A DNA stretch of 64,000 nucleotides from Streptomyces sp. NBC_01267 (GCF_036241575.1 NZ_CP108455.1:6989001-7053000); one strand, 5' to 3'. Shown: positions 1-8,496, counted from the first letter of the stretch. Numbers and translations: made by a program. The notes: generated by a model from the sequence alone, not told the origin.

Positions 1-26
1 CCTTCCGAGCAGGAAGCGGTACTGCC

Positions 27-1232
27 ATGTCCCGATCACCCGCACCCCTCCACCTCGCCGTGGCCCTCGACGGAGCGGGCTGGCACCCCGCCGCCTGGCG
101 GGAACCCGACGCCCGCCCCGGCGAACTGTTCACGGCGCGCTACTGGACCGACCTGGTCACCGAGGCCGAGCGGGGGCTGCTCGACTTCGTGACCATCGAG
201 GACGCGCTGAGCCTCCAGTCCTCCCGTAACACCGGACCCGACGGGCGTACCGACCAGGTCCGGGGCAGGTTGGACGCCGTCCTGATCGCGGCCCGGGTGG
301 CGCCGCTGACCCGGCACATCGGACTGGTCCCGACCGCCGTGGTCACCCACACCGAGCCGTTCCACCTCTCGAAGGCGGTGGCCACCCTCGACCATGTGAG
401 CACCGGCCGGGCCGGAGTCAGGGTGAAGGTGTCCGTTCGCAGCGACGAATCCGCGCACTTCGGACGCCGTGCACTGCCCCCGCTGCCCGAGGCGGGCTGG
501 GAATCACCGGGTGGCCAGGTGCTGATCAAGGAGCTGTTCGACGAGGCGGGCGACTACGTAGAGGTGCTGCGCCGGCTCTGGGACAGCTGGGAGGACGACG
601 CGGAGATCCGCGATCTGCGCACCGGCCGTTTCATCGACCGCGACAAGCTCCACTACATCGACTTCGAGGGCGACCGGTTCCGGGTGAAGGGACCGTCGAT
701 CACCCCCCGGCCGCCACAGGGCCAGCCGGTCGTCGCCGCGCTCGCGCACCGGGCCGAGCCGTACCGACTCGTCGCGGCCTCGGCCGACATCGGATTCGTC
801 ACCCCGCACGACACGGCGGACGCCCGCACGATCACCGACAGGATCCGTGCCGCGCAGACCGCCGCGGGCCGAGCTGACGAGACGGTGCACGTCTTCGGTG
901 ACCTGGTCGTCTTCCTCGACGCGACTCCGGAGGCAGCCGCCGACCGCAAGGCTCGCCTGGACGGGCGGGCCGGCGCCGAGTACACCAGCGATGCCCGCAT
1001 CTTCACCGGCACGCCCGCCGGGCTGGCCGACCTGCTCCAGGACCTCCAGCAGGCCGGGCTCACCGGGTTCCGGCTGCGGCCCGGCACGCTGCCCCACGAC
1101 CTGGCGCAGATCACCCGCCACCTGGTGCCGGAACTGCAACGTCGGGGCGCCTTCCGCACCACGTACGGGGCCAGGACCCTGCGCGGCCTCCTCGGCCTGC
1201 CGCGCCCTGCGAACCGTTACGCCACCGCCTGA
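27..1232 (+). CDS. LLM class flavin-dependent oxidoreductase
   Basis: The 401-residue protein has the bacterial luciferase-like (TIM-barrel) monooxygenase pattern. The N-terminal strand carries HLAVALDGAG, followed by an alternating barrel and the C-terminal GTPAGLADLLQDL...GFRLRPGTLPHDL region typical of the family. Such enzymes use reduced flavin (FMNH2) and O2 on small molecules, often sulfonates, sulfones or aminocarboxylates. The ATG follows a CAGGAAG ribosome site about 9 nt upstream. It precedes a second LLM-superfamily gene on the same strand with a 130-nt gap, so the two probably work in one oxidative pathway. The substrate cannot be read from the sequence, and no flavin reductase is visible inside the window. 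Confidence 0.85.
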   Translation: MSRSPAPLHLAVALDGAGWHPAAWREPDARPGELFTARYWTDLVTEAERGLLDFVTIEDALSLQSSRNTGPDGRTDQVRGRLDAVLIAARVAPLTRHIGLVPTAVVTHTEPFHLSKAVATLDHVSTGRAGVRVKVSVRSDESAHFGRRALPPLPEAGWESPGGQVLIKELFDEAGDYVEVLRRLWDSWEDDAEIRDLRTGRFIDRDKLHYIDFEGDRFRVKGPSITPRPPQGQPVVAALAHRAEPYRLVAASADIGFVTPHDTADARTITDRIRAAQTAAGRADETVHVFGDLVVFLDATPEAAADRKARLDGRAGAEYTSDARIFTGTPAGLADLLQDLQQAGLTGFRLRPGTLPHDLAQITRHLVPELQRRGAFRTTYGARTLRGLLGLPRPANRYATA

Positions 1233-1280
1233 TGCCCGCCGCGCGGAGACGCCCGAGAGCCCGCGCCGTACGCGTCGAAC

Positions 1281-1334
1281 ACCGCGTATGCCCTGAGCAC
1301 TGCGTATGCCCTGAACACCGCGCATGCCCTGAAC
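1281..1334. repeat. 18-bp tandem repeat, three copies
   Basis: Three direct 18-bp copies lie at 1281-1298, 1299-1316 and 1317-1334, each a variant of ACCGCGTATGCCCTGAAC. Partial copies flank both ends. The repeat fills most of the gap between the two flavin monooxygenase genes. No function is evident; slipped-strand expansion of spacer DNA is the simplest explanation. Confidence 0.8.
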
Positions 1335-1362
1335 ACCGCGAAGAGACGAAGGACGCCCTCGG

Positions 1363-2724
1363 ATGACCAAGCCCGTCAAACAGATTCATCTCGCCGCCCA
1401 CTTCCCCGGCGTGAACAACAACACCGTGTGGAGCGACCCGGCCGCCGGAAGTCAGATCGACTTCAGCTCCTTCGCACATCTCGCCCGGACCGCGGAACGC
1501 GCCAAGTTCGACTTCCTCTTCCTGGCCGAAGGGCTGCGACTGCGCGAGCAGAACGGCCGGATATACGACCTCGACGTCGTCGGCAGGCCGGACACCTTCA
1601 CCGTCCTGAGCGCCCTCGCCGCGGTCACCGGGAAACTCGGTCTGGCCGGCACGATCAACTCCACCTTCAACGAACCGTACGAAGTGGCCCGGCAGTTCAC
1701 CTCCCTGGACCATCTGTCGGACGGTCGCGCGGCATGGAACGTCGTCACTTCCTGGGACGAGTTCACTGGGCAGAACTTCCGCCGCGGCGGATACCTCGCC
1801 CAGGAGGACCGCTACGAGCGGGCCCGCCAGTTCCTCACCGCGACCTGGGAACTCTTCGACTCCTGGCGAGGCGACGAGATCGTCGCCGACAAGGACTCCG
1901 GAGTCTTCCTGAGCGATCCGGCGCCCGGCGGATTCGACCACCACGTCAGTGAGTTCGACATCAGGGGCCACTTCGACGTCCCCCGCAGCCCCCAGGGCAG
2001 GCCGGTCATCTTCCAGGCGGGCGACTCCGAACAGGGCAGGGAGTTTGCGGCGTCCTCGGCCGACGCCATCTTCACCCGGCACGGCACCCTGGAGGACGGC
2101 CGGGTCTTCTACGCCGACGTCAAACGGCGGCTGGCCGCCTACGGGCGCTCCCACGACGAGCTGAAGATCCTGCCCGGCGTCACTTTCGTACTCGGCGACA
2201 CCGACGCCGAGGCACAGGAGAAGGCGGACGTGATCCGCCGCCGGCAGGTCAGCGGCCAGACCGCGATCAAGCTGCTCGAACAGCTGTGGAACCGGGACCT
2301 GAGTTCCTACGACCCCGACGGGCCGTTGCCCGCCGTCGAGCCGCTGGCGGGCGAGAACACCGTCGCCCGCGGCCGGGCCAGCGTACGGATGCACCGGGAC
2401 CCGACGGCCACCGCAGCCCGCTGGCGCGCCCTGGCCGAGGCGAAGGACCTCTCGATCCGGGAGCTGATCATCGAGGTGACCGGCCGCCAGTCGTTCATCG
2501 GCACCCCGGCGCGGGTCGCTGCGTCCCTGAACGAGTTCGTCCAGGCGGACGCGAGCGACGGGTTCATCCTCACCCCGCATCTGACCCCCGGCGGACTCGA
2601 CGAGTTCGCCGACACCGTCGTACCGCTGCTCCAGGAACGAGGGGTGTTCCGGAGCGAGTACGAGGGCGACACCCTGCGTGATCACCTCGGTCTCGGCGCC
2701 CGCGTGGTGACGCCCGCGCGGTGA
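1363..2724 (+). CDS. NtaA/SnaA/DszA-family FMN-dependent monooxygenase
   Basis: The 453-residue protein belongs to the NtaA/SnaA/DszA branch of the luciferase-like superfamily. Visible hallmarks are the start KQIHLAAHFPGVNNNTVW, the AERAKFDFLFLAEGL segment, SLDHLSDGRAAWNVVTSWDE near residues 115-135, and SPQGRPVIFQAGDSEQGREFAA near 205-225. Family members are two-component FMNH2-dependent monooxygenases acting on nitrilotriacetate, dibenzothiophene sulfone, pristinamycin IIA or alkyl sulfones. An AAGGA sits about 10 nt before the ATG. It is probably co-transcribed with the upstream LLM enzyme. The substrate is not determinable; sulfur scavenging is a reasonable but unproven guess. A hairpin follows the stop. 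Confidence 0.88.
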   Translation: MTKPVKQIHLAAHFPGVNNNTVWSDPAAGSQIDFSSFAHLARTAERAKFDFLFLAEGLRLREQNGRIYDLDVVGRPDTFTVLSALAAVTGKLGLAGTINSTFNEPYEVARQFTSLDHLSDGRAAWNVVTSWDEFTGQNFRRGGYLAQEDRYERARQFLTATWELFDSWRGDEIVADKDSGVFLSDPAPGGFDHHVSEFDIRGHFDVPRSPQGRPVIFQAGDSEQGREFAASSADAIFTRHGTLEDGRVFYADVKRRLAAYGRSHDELKILPGVTFVLGDTDAEAQEKADVIRRRQVSGQTAIKLLEQLWNRDLSSYDPDGPLPAVEPLAGENTVARGRASVRMHRDPTATAARWRALAEAKDLSIRELIIEVTGRQSFIGTPARVAASLNEFVQADASDGFILTPHLTPGGLDEFADTVVPLLQERGVFRSEYEGDTLRDHLGLGARVVTPAR

Positions 2725-2781
2725 CACACGAAAGCCCACACCTGCGCGGTGACGCAGGAGGGCTGACGCACACAGAGATGA

Positions 2782-2813
2782 GATGGTGCCGACCACTTCA
2801 GGCCGGCACCATC
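2782..2813. terminator. Convergent-gene hairpin, likely bidirectional terminator
   Basis: Perfect 10-bp arms GATGGTGCCG (2782-2791) and CGGCACCATC (2804-2813) surround a 12-nt loop. The hairpin sits between the DszA-like gene (ending 2724) and the convergent SPW protein gene (ending 2832). Confidence 0.7.
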
Positions 2814-2831
2814 ACTCTCACTTCCTCTGCA

Positions 2832-3296
2832 TCACACCCTGTGACGGCGGCTTCTGGCCGAGACACCGGCACAGATCAGTCCGAGCAGGATCGTCAGACC
2901 GCCGATGACCGCGTTGTTCCAGATCACGCCTCTGTCCGGGCCGGAGCCCGCGACCCACGGGGCCGCGATCAACCACGCACCCATGGCGCACATGGCCCAG
3001 CTCAGGCCGTACATGCGCTGTGGTGCAGCGGCGAATCCGACGGCCAGCAGACCGATCGCGATGCCCATGATGATGTTGACCGGTGTGAGCGCCGGCTGCG
3101 TGGTGTTGAAGTGGAGCACCCACGGCGATACCGCGCAGTAGAGACCGACGAGAAACACCGGCCCGTCCGCGAACGCCACATCACGTCCACCGAGCACTCG
3201 AGCGTACCTGGCCTGCATTTCAGGAACGTCGGGATGACTTCCCAGATCTCCTCTTGCCTTCTGTGAGACGTCTGCTTTGTGTGACACGTCGGCCAT
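2832..3296 (-). CDS. SPW-repeat integral membrane protein
   Basis: The 154-residue membrane protein has about four hydrophobic helices. It carries two copies of the small SPW-type motif: VSPWVLHF in the first half and the related AAPWVAG in the second. SPW-repeat proteins are short bacterial and archaeal membrane proteins of unknown function. The start at 3296 was chosen over an upstream in-frame ATG because AAGGAGGCG is placed ideally before it; the translation then begins MADVSHKADVSQKARGDLG. The soluble N-terminus (about 45 residues) is polar with a short ADVSHK/ADVSQK duplication. It is convergent with the flavin monooxygenase gene. Its role is unknown. Confidence 0.85.
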   Translation of the reverse strand: MADVSHKADVSQKARGDLGSHPDVPEMQARYARVLGGRDVAFADGPVFLVGLYCAVSPWVLHFNTTQPALTPVNIIMGIAIGLLAVGFAAAPQRMYGLSWAMCAMGAWLIAAPWVAGSGPDRGVIWNNAVIGGLTILLGLICAGVSARSRRHRV

Positions 3297-3424
3297 ACGA
3301 CTCGCCTCCTTCTGCGATGCAAGTCCGACCGCACGGCACGGCACTGGTCAGAGCCGTACCACCACTATTTTGCGCCTGTTTCACCGTTTTGTGTAGTCGA
3401 GGAGGGGGCGACCGGACGGTCAGT

Positions 3425-5191
3425 TCATGACGGTCCGTCATGCGGTTCCATGAGCTCCTGGTACGCGGCGTTCACGTCCTCGGGCAGCACCGTGACGATG
3501 TCCTCGCGGGTCAGCGTTCCCGCAGCGTGGGCGGGGAGCAGCCGCAGGTCCCGCAGGGCGGTCGCCTTCAGGCACAGCTCACGGGCGAAGCGCCCGTTGC
3601 CCAGAGTGTCGGTCAGCTCGCGTTCCGCAGCGGTGCGGAACGCCTGCCCGAGTGCTTCCGCCGCTTCGTCCGACGGCGCGTCGCCCTGAGCCGCCAGAAC
3701 CGACCGCGCGATGAGGAGCAACTGCTCCCAGTCGTACGAGGGGAAGTCGACCCGGGTGGTGAACCGCGAGGCCAGCCCGGGGTTGGTGGCGAGCAGCCCG
3801 GCCATCTCGTCCCGGTACCCCGCCAGCACCACGACCAGCCGGTCCCGGTCGTCCTCGGCCCGCTTGAGCAGCACCTGGAGCGCCTCGTCGCCGAACGCGT
3901 CGCCACCGGAGTACCCGCTGTTGGACAGGGCGTACGCCTCGTCCACGAACAGCACGCCGTCCATCGCGGAATCGATCACCCCGCTCGTCTTGATGGCGGT
4001 GGATCCGAGGTGCTGGCCGACGAGATCGACGCGCTGGGCCTCGATGACGTGCCCCTTCTCCAGCAGCCCGAGACCAGCGAAGACCTTGCCGACGATGCGG
4101 GCGACCGTGGTCTTCCCGGTGCCGGGAGGACCGGCGAAGACGAAGTGCCGGGGACGGGCGCTGCTGGGCAGGCCCTGCTCCTCGCGCACCGCCGCCATGC
4201 GCAGCTGGGCGATGAGCGTCTGCACCTGACGCTTCACCGGCTCCAGGCCGATCATCGCGTCGAGCGCCTCCTGGGCCTCGGCCAGCAGGGCGGCCGGATC
4301 CGGCGCGCACTGGTCGGACTGGCCGTGTTGACCGCTCTGCCCGTTCCGGCCACCACCGGGGGCGGCGGACGCAGGGGCACTCGGTGCGGGGGCGGTCCCG
4401 GGCGCCACCGGGGCCGCCGGGCCGTCCGACGGGACGGGAGACGTCCGGCGTACCTGAGCCCGTACGTCCACGTCGTGAATCCCCGGAGCGCAGCGGAAGG
4501 CGTACTGATACTGCTTCAACGCCGCTTCCGTGTCGCCGAGACTCTCCAGGCACCGCCCACGGAAGTACGCCACTTCGCCGTCGAAACGGCTCCCCACCTC
4601 CAGCTTCTGCGGCAGGGGCCCCAGTACGTTGAGCGCCTCGTGGTAGACGCCCTGGGCGAAGAGCGCCGCACCGATGCAGAACTGCGCCTCGTCACGGAGG
4701 AAGGGCTCCTGGATCCCCCGGGCGAACGTCAGCACCGACGGCCACTCCTCCTTGAGGAAGGCGTGCCGCGCGCAGACGAACCGGGTCTCGTCGCAGTCCA
4801 GTTGAGCGGTGCACAGCGCCGCCCACGCCTCGTCGAGCTGCCCGGCGTCGAGGAGCGCGGTCATGGCGGCCAGCCAGAGATCGCGCGCGTTCTCCAGCCG
4901 GAAGGTGACGTAGTGCCCGATCTGGAAGTTCGACCGGAGAGGCGTCGAGAACTTCGAGCGCAGCGCCCCGAACGACCCGGAGTTGACGACCATCGCGTCC
5001 AGGGCCTGCGCCTGGAGCGTCCCGGTGGAATGCAGCCCCAGCCAGGCGTCGGCGGCGGTCGGGTCGTGCTCGGTGGCCTCCGTGAAGGCCTGGGCGGCGG
5101 CCTGTTGCTGTCCCTGGCGCAGTAGTTCCACCGCTTGGGTCCAGGCACGCTCGGCTCTCCTGACCGAACGTCGTGAGGTTGCTCCCTGCAC
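3425..5191 (-). CDS. AAA+ ATPase, CbxX/CfqX (EccA-like) with N-terminal TPR region
   Basis: The start is GTG at 5191 behind a GGGGGAGA ribosome site, giving 588 residues (the open frame extends further upstream without support). The N-terminal half is TPR-like: repeated helical pairs such as QAVELLRQGQQQAAAQAF and LGDTEAALKQYQYAFRCAP. A low-complexity Pro/Ala/Gly linker leads to a CbxX/CfqX AAA+ domain. That domain shows Walker A GPPGTGKTT, Walker B GVLFVDEAY and the arginine-finger region TNPGLASRFTTRVDFPSY. The TPR-plus-AAA layout is that of EccA, the cytosolic chaperone ATPase of type VII (ESX) secretion. No ESX membrane components or WxG proteins are in the window, so it is an orphan copy here. 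An 8-bp inverted repeat (3426-3442) overlaps the stop codon. Confidence 0.85.
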   Translation of the reverse strand: MQGATSRRSVRRAERAWTQAVELLRQGQQQAAAQAFTEATEHDPTAADAWLGLHSTGTLQAQALDAMVVNSGSFGALRSKFSTPLRSNFQIGHYVTFRLENARDLWLAAMTALLDAGQLDEAWAALCTAQLDCDETRFVCARHAFLKEEWPSVLTFARGIQEPFLRDEAQFCIGAALFAQGVYHEALNVLGPLPQKLEVGSRFDGEVAYFRGRCLESLGDTEAALKQYQYAFRCAPGIHDVDVRAQVRRTSPVPSDGPAAPVAPGTAPAPSAPASAAPGGGRNGQSGQHGQSDQCAPDPAALLAEAQEALDAMIGLEPVKRQVQTLIAQLRMAAVREEQGLPSSARPRHFVFAGPPGTGKTTVARIVGKVFAGLGLLEKGHVIEAQRVDLVGQHLGSTAIKTSGVIDSAMDGVLFVDEAYALSNSGYSGGDAFGDEALQVLLKRAEDDRDRLVVVLAGYRDEMAGLLATNPGLASRFTTRVDFPSYDWEQLLLIARSVLAAQGDAPSDEAAEALGQAFRTAAERELTDTLGNGRFARELCLKATALRDLRLLPAHAAGTLTREDIVTVLPEDVNAAYQELMEPHDGPS

Positions 5192-5437
5192 TGTGTCTCC
5201 CCCTTCACGGCACACCGGCCGAGCGACCGACCGGCTGGTCCGGCACATCGGGCCCGGAGCTGAAGAATATCCACCGGGAATTCGCCCGCTGCCGCCCCAC
5301 TGCGCGACCCGGCTTCCGCGCCGGGGTGCCGCGGCGCGGCGCATCATTCATGGAGACATGTCCGACGGTTGAGGTGACGACAGTCGGGACACTTCGGCAT
5401 GCCCGATCATGCCCCGACCTGCGTCCGGCCGCTGGAT

Positions 5438-5902
5438 CTACGCGGGCCCCAGGTCCAGCACGGCCCAGACCGTCTTTCCCGGCCCGTCCTCGCGCGGATA
5501 CCAACCCCAGCAGTCCGTGAGCGCGGCCACCAGAAGCAGGCCGCGGCCTCCCTCCAGTTCGTCGGACGGTTCGGTGAGGGCGGGGAGGCATTCGCCCCGG
5601 GTGTCGGTGACCTCCACGCGTACGGTCGTGCCTTCGGCGGAAAGCCGGAGACGGAAGCCACGTCCGGGTACCAGGCCGTGGCTCACGGCGTTGGCGGCGA
5701 GTTCGGAGACGACCAGCGTCAACGCGTCGTGTGCGTCGCTTCCGTAGGGGACGCCCCACGCGTGGAGACGTTTCCCGGCGAGGCGGCGGGCGAGGCGGGC
5801 GCCGCGTGGGCTGGAGGTGAAGCGCATCGTGAAGTGGTGCCAGGGGAAGCGGGGTTGGGTGGTGCGGAGGGGGCGTAGGGGGAGTGGTGGCTTGCTGTTC
5901 AT
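5438..5902 (-). CDS. ATP-binding protein, anti-sigma-factor-like (HATPase_c_2)
   Basis: The 154-residue GHKL/histidine-kinase-like ATPase is of the RsbW/SpoIIAB type common in Streptomyces. The N-box is LTLVVSELAANAVSHGLVPG, the G1 box VEVTDTRGECLP, and the G2 region ELEGGRGLLLVAALTDCWGW. The family usually binds a partner sigma factor or anti-anti-sigma factor; no dimerisation/phosphoacceptor domain is present. The ATG at 5902 has GGAGG directly upstream and was preferred over an extended frame. It is divergent from an XRE/DUF5753 regulator followed by DUF397. This three-gene arrangement is that of the whiJ locus and its many paralogues, so a role in developmental signalling is inferred. Confidence 0.88.
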   Translation of the reverse strand: MNSKPPLPLRPLRTTQPRFPWHHFTMRFTSSPRGARLARRLAGKRLHAWGVPYGSDAHDALTLVVSELAANAVSHGLVPGRGFRLRLSAEGTTVRVEVTDTRGECLPALTEPSDELEGGRGLLLVAALTDCWGWYPREDGPGKTVWAVLDLGPA

Positions 5903-5910
5903 GCCTCCAC

Positions 5911-5950
5911 GGTGACGCGCGGTGGCGTAGCGTGACCAGGGGTGACGCGC
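5911..5950. promoter_or_regulatory. Direct repeats in the divergent WhiJ-like promoter
   Basis: Two exact copies of GGTGACGCGC lie at 5911-5920 and 5941-5950, 30 bp apart. A related GCGTGACC lies between them. They sit in the 111-bp divergent region between the anti-sigma-like gene and the XRE regulator, where autoregulatory binding would be expected. The role is inferred from position only. Confidence 0.4.
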
Positions 5951-6013
5951 CGTCGCGGGTTGGTTGTACGCGGCGGGCGTTCGGCGTGTACGTACGTGGG
6001 ACAGGTGGTGGCG

Positions 6014-6847
6014 ATGACGCAGGACGGTGCGGGTGCGGTTGCGGGGGAGTCCGGGTCCGGGGTGATGATCGCGTTCGGGAGGCAACTGAAACTGCTGCGA
6101 ACGCGGGCAGGGTTGGACCGGACGGAGTTCGGGAAGCGAGTGGGGTACGCGGGGCAGTCGGTCGCGTCGTTCGAGCAGGGGAGGCGGATTCCGCAGCCGG
6201 GGTTCATCGACAAGGCAGACGACATTCTGGATGCCGGGGGGCTACTGAAGGCGCTGAAGGAAGAGGTGGTGCGGGCACAGTATCCGGCGTTCTTCCGGGA
6301 CGCGGCACGGTTGGAAGCCGGAGCTGCGGCGCTGTGCGTATACGGGGTCTACGCGATTCCGGGTCTGTTGCAGACGGCGGATTACGCGCGAGCCGGTTTC
6401 CAGATGGAGCGCCCGCTGCTGGACGACGAGGTCATTGAACAGGGCGTTCTGGCCCGACTGGCCAGACAGGAGATCTATGACCGACGCCCCGCTCCTTTGT
6501 TGAGCTTCATCGTCGAGGAGTCCGTACTTCATCGGCCGATCGGCGGTTCGTCGACTAGGTACGGTCAGTTGGAGCAGGTGCTCCACATCGGCAGGAAGCG
6601 AAACGTCGAGGTTCAGGTGATGCCGATGGATCGCGAGGACCACGGTGCTCTGGGGGGACCATTCACGCTGATCGACACCGCGCAGGGGCAGCGCATCGCG
6701 TACGCCGAAGTGCAGGGTGACAGCCGTCTCTATACCGCACAGTCGACGGTTCGTGAGCTCGAAGCCCGCTATGGCATCATCCGGTCTCAGGCACTCACCC
6801 CGAGTGAGTCTTCGGAGTTCATCGAGAAACTTCTGGGAGGGAGATGA
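6014..6847 (+). CDS. XRE-family regulator with DUF5753 (WhiJ-like)
   Basis: From the ATG at 6014 (AGGTGGT upstream) the protein has 277 residues. An N-terminal helix-turn-helix covers roughly residues 17-75, including FGRQLKLLRTRAGLDRTEFGKRVGYAGQSVASFEQG. The C-terminal DUF5753 ligand/partner-sensing domain shows the family signatures YGVYAIPGLLQTADYARA, ARLARQEIYDR, FIVEESVLHRPIGG and VQVMPMDREDHGALGGPFTL. The stop overlaps the next start (ATGA), so it is translationally coupled to the DUF397 gene. In S. coelicolor WhiJ of this type represses development until relieved by a DUF397 partner; a comparable local function is inferred here. Confidence 0.9.
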   Translation: MTQDGAGAVAGESGSGVMIAFGRQLKLLRTRAGLDRTEFGKRVGYAGQSVASFEQGRRIPQPGFIDKADDILDAGGLLKALKEEVVRAQYPAFFRDAARLEAGAAALCVYGVYAIPGLLQTADYARAGFQMERPLLDDEVIEQGVLARLARQEIYDRRPAPLLSFIVEESVLHRPIGGSSTRYGQLEQVLHIGRKRNVEVQVMPMDREDHGALGGPFTLIDTAQGQRIAYAEVQGDSRLYTAQSTVRELEARYGIIRSQALTPSESSEFIEKLLGGR

Positions 6848-7047
6848 CCGTGCAGCGCATCGAACCGACTATGCCTGCGTTGGAGTGGTTCAAGAGCAGT
6901 TACAGCACCGGCAATGGCGGCGAGTGTGTCGAGGTTGCCACCGGATCCACCCACGTATTCGTCCGGGACTCGAAGCGGCTCGACGGACCGATGCTGACCG
7001 TTGGACCCGAGGCGTGGGTCGGGTTCGTTGGGCTGGTCACGGGCTGA
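6844..7047 (+). CDS. DUF397 small protein
   Basis: The 67-residue protein starts in a 4-nt ATGA overlap with the DUF5753 regulator. It shows the DUF397 core WFKSSYSTGNGGECVEVA, then VRDSKRLDGPMLTV. Proteins of this family pair with WhiJ-type XRE regulators and are proposed to antagonise them by direct binding. The strict coupling and order here support the same partnership. Confidence 0.92.
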   Translation: MTVQRIEPTMPALEWFKSSYSTGNGGECVEVATGSTHVFVRDSKRLDGPMLTVGPEAWVGFVGLVTG

Positions 7048-7110
7048 GGGCACCGCAACAACGGGCTGCGTACCCACAAAAGAGTGAGTCGGCCGGTCCC
7101 GGAACTCGAA

Positions 7111-7146
7111 ACCCGGAGCTCGGAGTTCGGGCTCCGAACCCCGGGT
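7111..7146. terminator. Nested hairpin between convergent genes
   Basis: Outer arms ACCCGG (7111-7116) and CCGGGT (7141-7146) enclose inner arms CGGAG (7121-7125) and CTCCG (7132-7136). The structure lies between the DUF397 gene and the convergent membrane protein gene, so it is a plausible terminator for either. Confidence 0.45.
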
Positions 7147-7160
7147 GCGTAGCGCGGTGT

Positions 7161-8096
7161 TCAGCGGGCCACGGCGCGCCGTCGCTCGCGGGTGCTGCGG
7201 ACGACGTATGCGGCGAGTGCGATCACACCTGTCCCGAACACGCCGTCTGCCAGCAGGCCTCCGGTGTCGTACGGCACCGAGGCCAGGAATCCTGGCGGGA
7301 GGAGCGCGAGGACCGGTGCCACGATCAGTGCAGCGGCCAGCGCCGGGGCGTAGCGGGCGCGGGCTACTGCCAGGGCGGCGGGCACGGCGAGGACCAGCGG
7401 GGTGAAGAAGAAGAGCAGATGCAGCGGATCGGGCCGTGCCGAAGTGGTGGTCCCTGGCCCGGAGGCCGCCTGAAAGGCCGTCACCGACCCGACCAGTAGC
7501 GGCACTCCCAGGGCCAGGGTGATCAGTGCCATCTTCTGACGGGCACCGCGAGTGGCGGGCGGCAGGTCGGGTGGTGCGGCGAGCACGAGGACGGCCGCCA
7601 GCGCGAGGCCGATGAGCGTCGACCGGTTCTGTACGAGCCCTTCCGCGCCGTCGGTCCAGCTGACCAGCGGCAGGGACACGGCCGCACCGAACAGCGCGGC
7701 CCCGGCGGCGATTCGGGCGGTGGCCCAGCGGCCCGCCAGCGCGAAACCGAGGACGGCGAGCCAGGGAACGTAGGCGAGCGGGGTGTAGGCGTGCGCGCCG
7801 TCCCAGGGCAGCGGGGGGATCCGCCAGACGACGAGCAGCGTCAGGCTGAGTGCGGCGGCGACGGGGACGGTCAAGGGCAACAGCCCTGCCAGGAACCGGC
7901 CGCCGGGGCGGGCGGAGTTCAGGCCGGTGCGCAGGCGCAGTGCGTGACCGAGGACGGCGACCATTTCGAGGGCGCCTGCCAGCCGCCCTTCGTCGGCCCT
8001 GACGCAGGCGATGAGATCGCTGATCTCGGCTGCGTATGTGCGGCGGTAGTCGGGCGGGTATACGCGGGTGGTCCAGTGCGGCACGGGCGTGCTCAT
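7161..8096 (-). CDS. Polytopic membrane protein co-transcribed with PadR
   Basis: The 311-residue protein opens with a soluble HAAS-like segment (TTRVYPPDYRRTYAAEISDLIACVRADEGR, split by charged residues) and is then mostly hydrophobic with about seven or eight helices. It starts in a 4-nt overlap with the stop of the PadR gene, indicating translational coupling. PadR regulators often govern the adjacent membrane protein or transporter. No transport motif or ATPase partner is visible, so the function is unknown; a sensor or exporter subunit is possible. Confidence 0.75.
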   Translation of the reverse strand: MSTPVPHWTTRVYPPDYRRTYAAEISDLIACVRADEGRLAGALEMVAVLGHALRLRTGLNSARPGGRFLAGLLPLTVPVAAALSLTLLVVWRIPPLPWDGAHAYTPLAYVPWLAVLGFALAGRWATARIAAGAALFGAAVSLPLVSWTDGAEGLVQNRSTLIGLALAAVLVLAAPPDLPPATRGARQKMALITLALGVPLLVGSVTAFQAASGPGTTTSARPDPLHLLFFFTPLVLAVPAALAVARARYAPALAAALIVAPVLALLPPGFLASVPYDTGGLLADGVFGTGVIALAAYVVRSTRERRRAVAR

Positions 8097-8440
8097 GCGG
8101 TGGCTCCGTCCGGTCGGTCGAGGTTGATTCCCAGGCGCCGCACCGCCTCGTCGGCGGTGGCGCGCAGGCGCTCGGCCTCGGCGGCGAGGAGGACGGAACC
8201 CGCGTCGGTGAGGGCGTAGGTGCGGCGCATCCGGCTGTCGACGACCTCCTCGCTCTCGACCCGGATGAGCCCCTGCTTGAGCAATCGTTCCAGCGCGCCG
8301 TACAGGGTGCCTGCTCGTAGGCGGACCCGGCCGCGAGAGATCGTCTCCACCTCCTTGATGAGTGCGTAGCCATGGCGGGGCGCGTCCGCGAGGGCAGTGA
8401 GAAGCAGGAGGGTCGGTTCCCGCAGCGATTGCTCGGTCAT
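8093..8440 (-). CDS. PadR-family transcriptional regulator
   Basis: The 115-residue protein is a short PadR winged helix (PadR-s2 type). Motifs include LLLLTALADAPRHGYALIKEV, RVRLRAGTLYGALERLLKQGLI, a basic wing, and RRTYALTDAGSVLLAAEAERL. It should bind a palindrome near its own promoter; a candidate is at 8451-8469. No Shine-Dalgarno is seen before the ATG. A TATATG-like -10 element lies only about 8-13 nt upstream, so the mRNA may be leaderless, with the operator covering the core promoter. Confidence 0.9.
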   Translation of the reverse strand: MTEQSLREPTLLLLTALADAPRHGYALIKEVETISRGRVRLRAGTLYGALERLLKQGLIRVESEEVVDSRMRRTYALTDAGSVLLAAEAERLRATADEAVRRLGINLDRPDGATA

Positions 8441-8450
8441 GGAGAAACCA

Positions 8451-8469
8451 TATACCGGCTAGCGATATA
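8451..8469. promoter_or_regulatory. Candidate PadR operator
   Basis: An imperfect inverted repeat has arms TATACCG (8451-8457) and CGATATA (8463-8469), placed 11 nt from the padR start codon. PadR proteins commonly recognise AT-rich TATCG/CGATA-like palindromes. The overlap with the presumed -10 element suggests autorepression. Confidence 0.5.
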
Positions 8470-8496
8470 TGCCGTCACTGCCGTCACTGCCGTCAC
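8470..8496. repeat. 9-bp tandem repeat, three copies
   Basis: Three exact copies of TGCCGTCAC run from 8470 to 8496, immediately beside the candidate PadR operator. No function is apparent. Confidence 0.8.

Noticed and set aside
1111..2796. 561-codon minus-strand frame
   Set aside because: It is antisense to the DszA-like monooxygenase; no motif or ribosome site supports it.
3440..5125. 561-codon plus-strand frame
   Set aside because: It is antisense to the AAA+ ATPase with clear Walker motifs on the minus strand.
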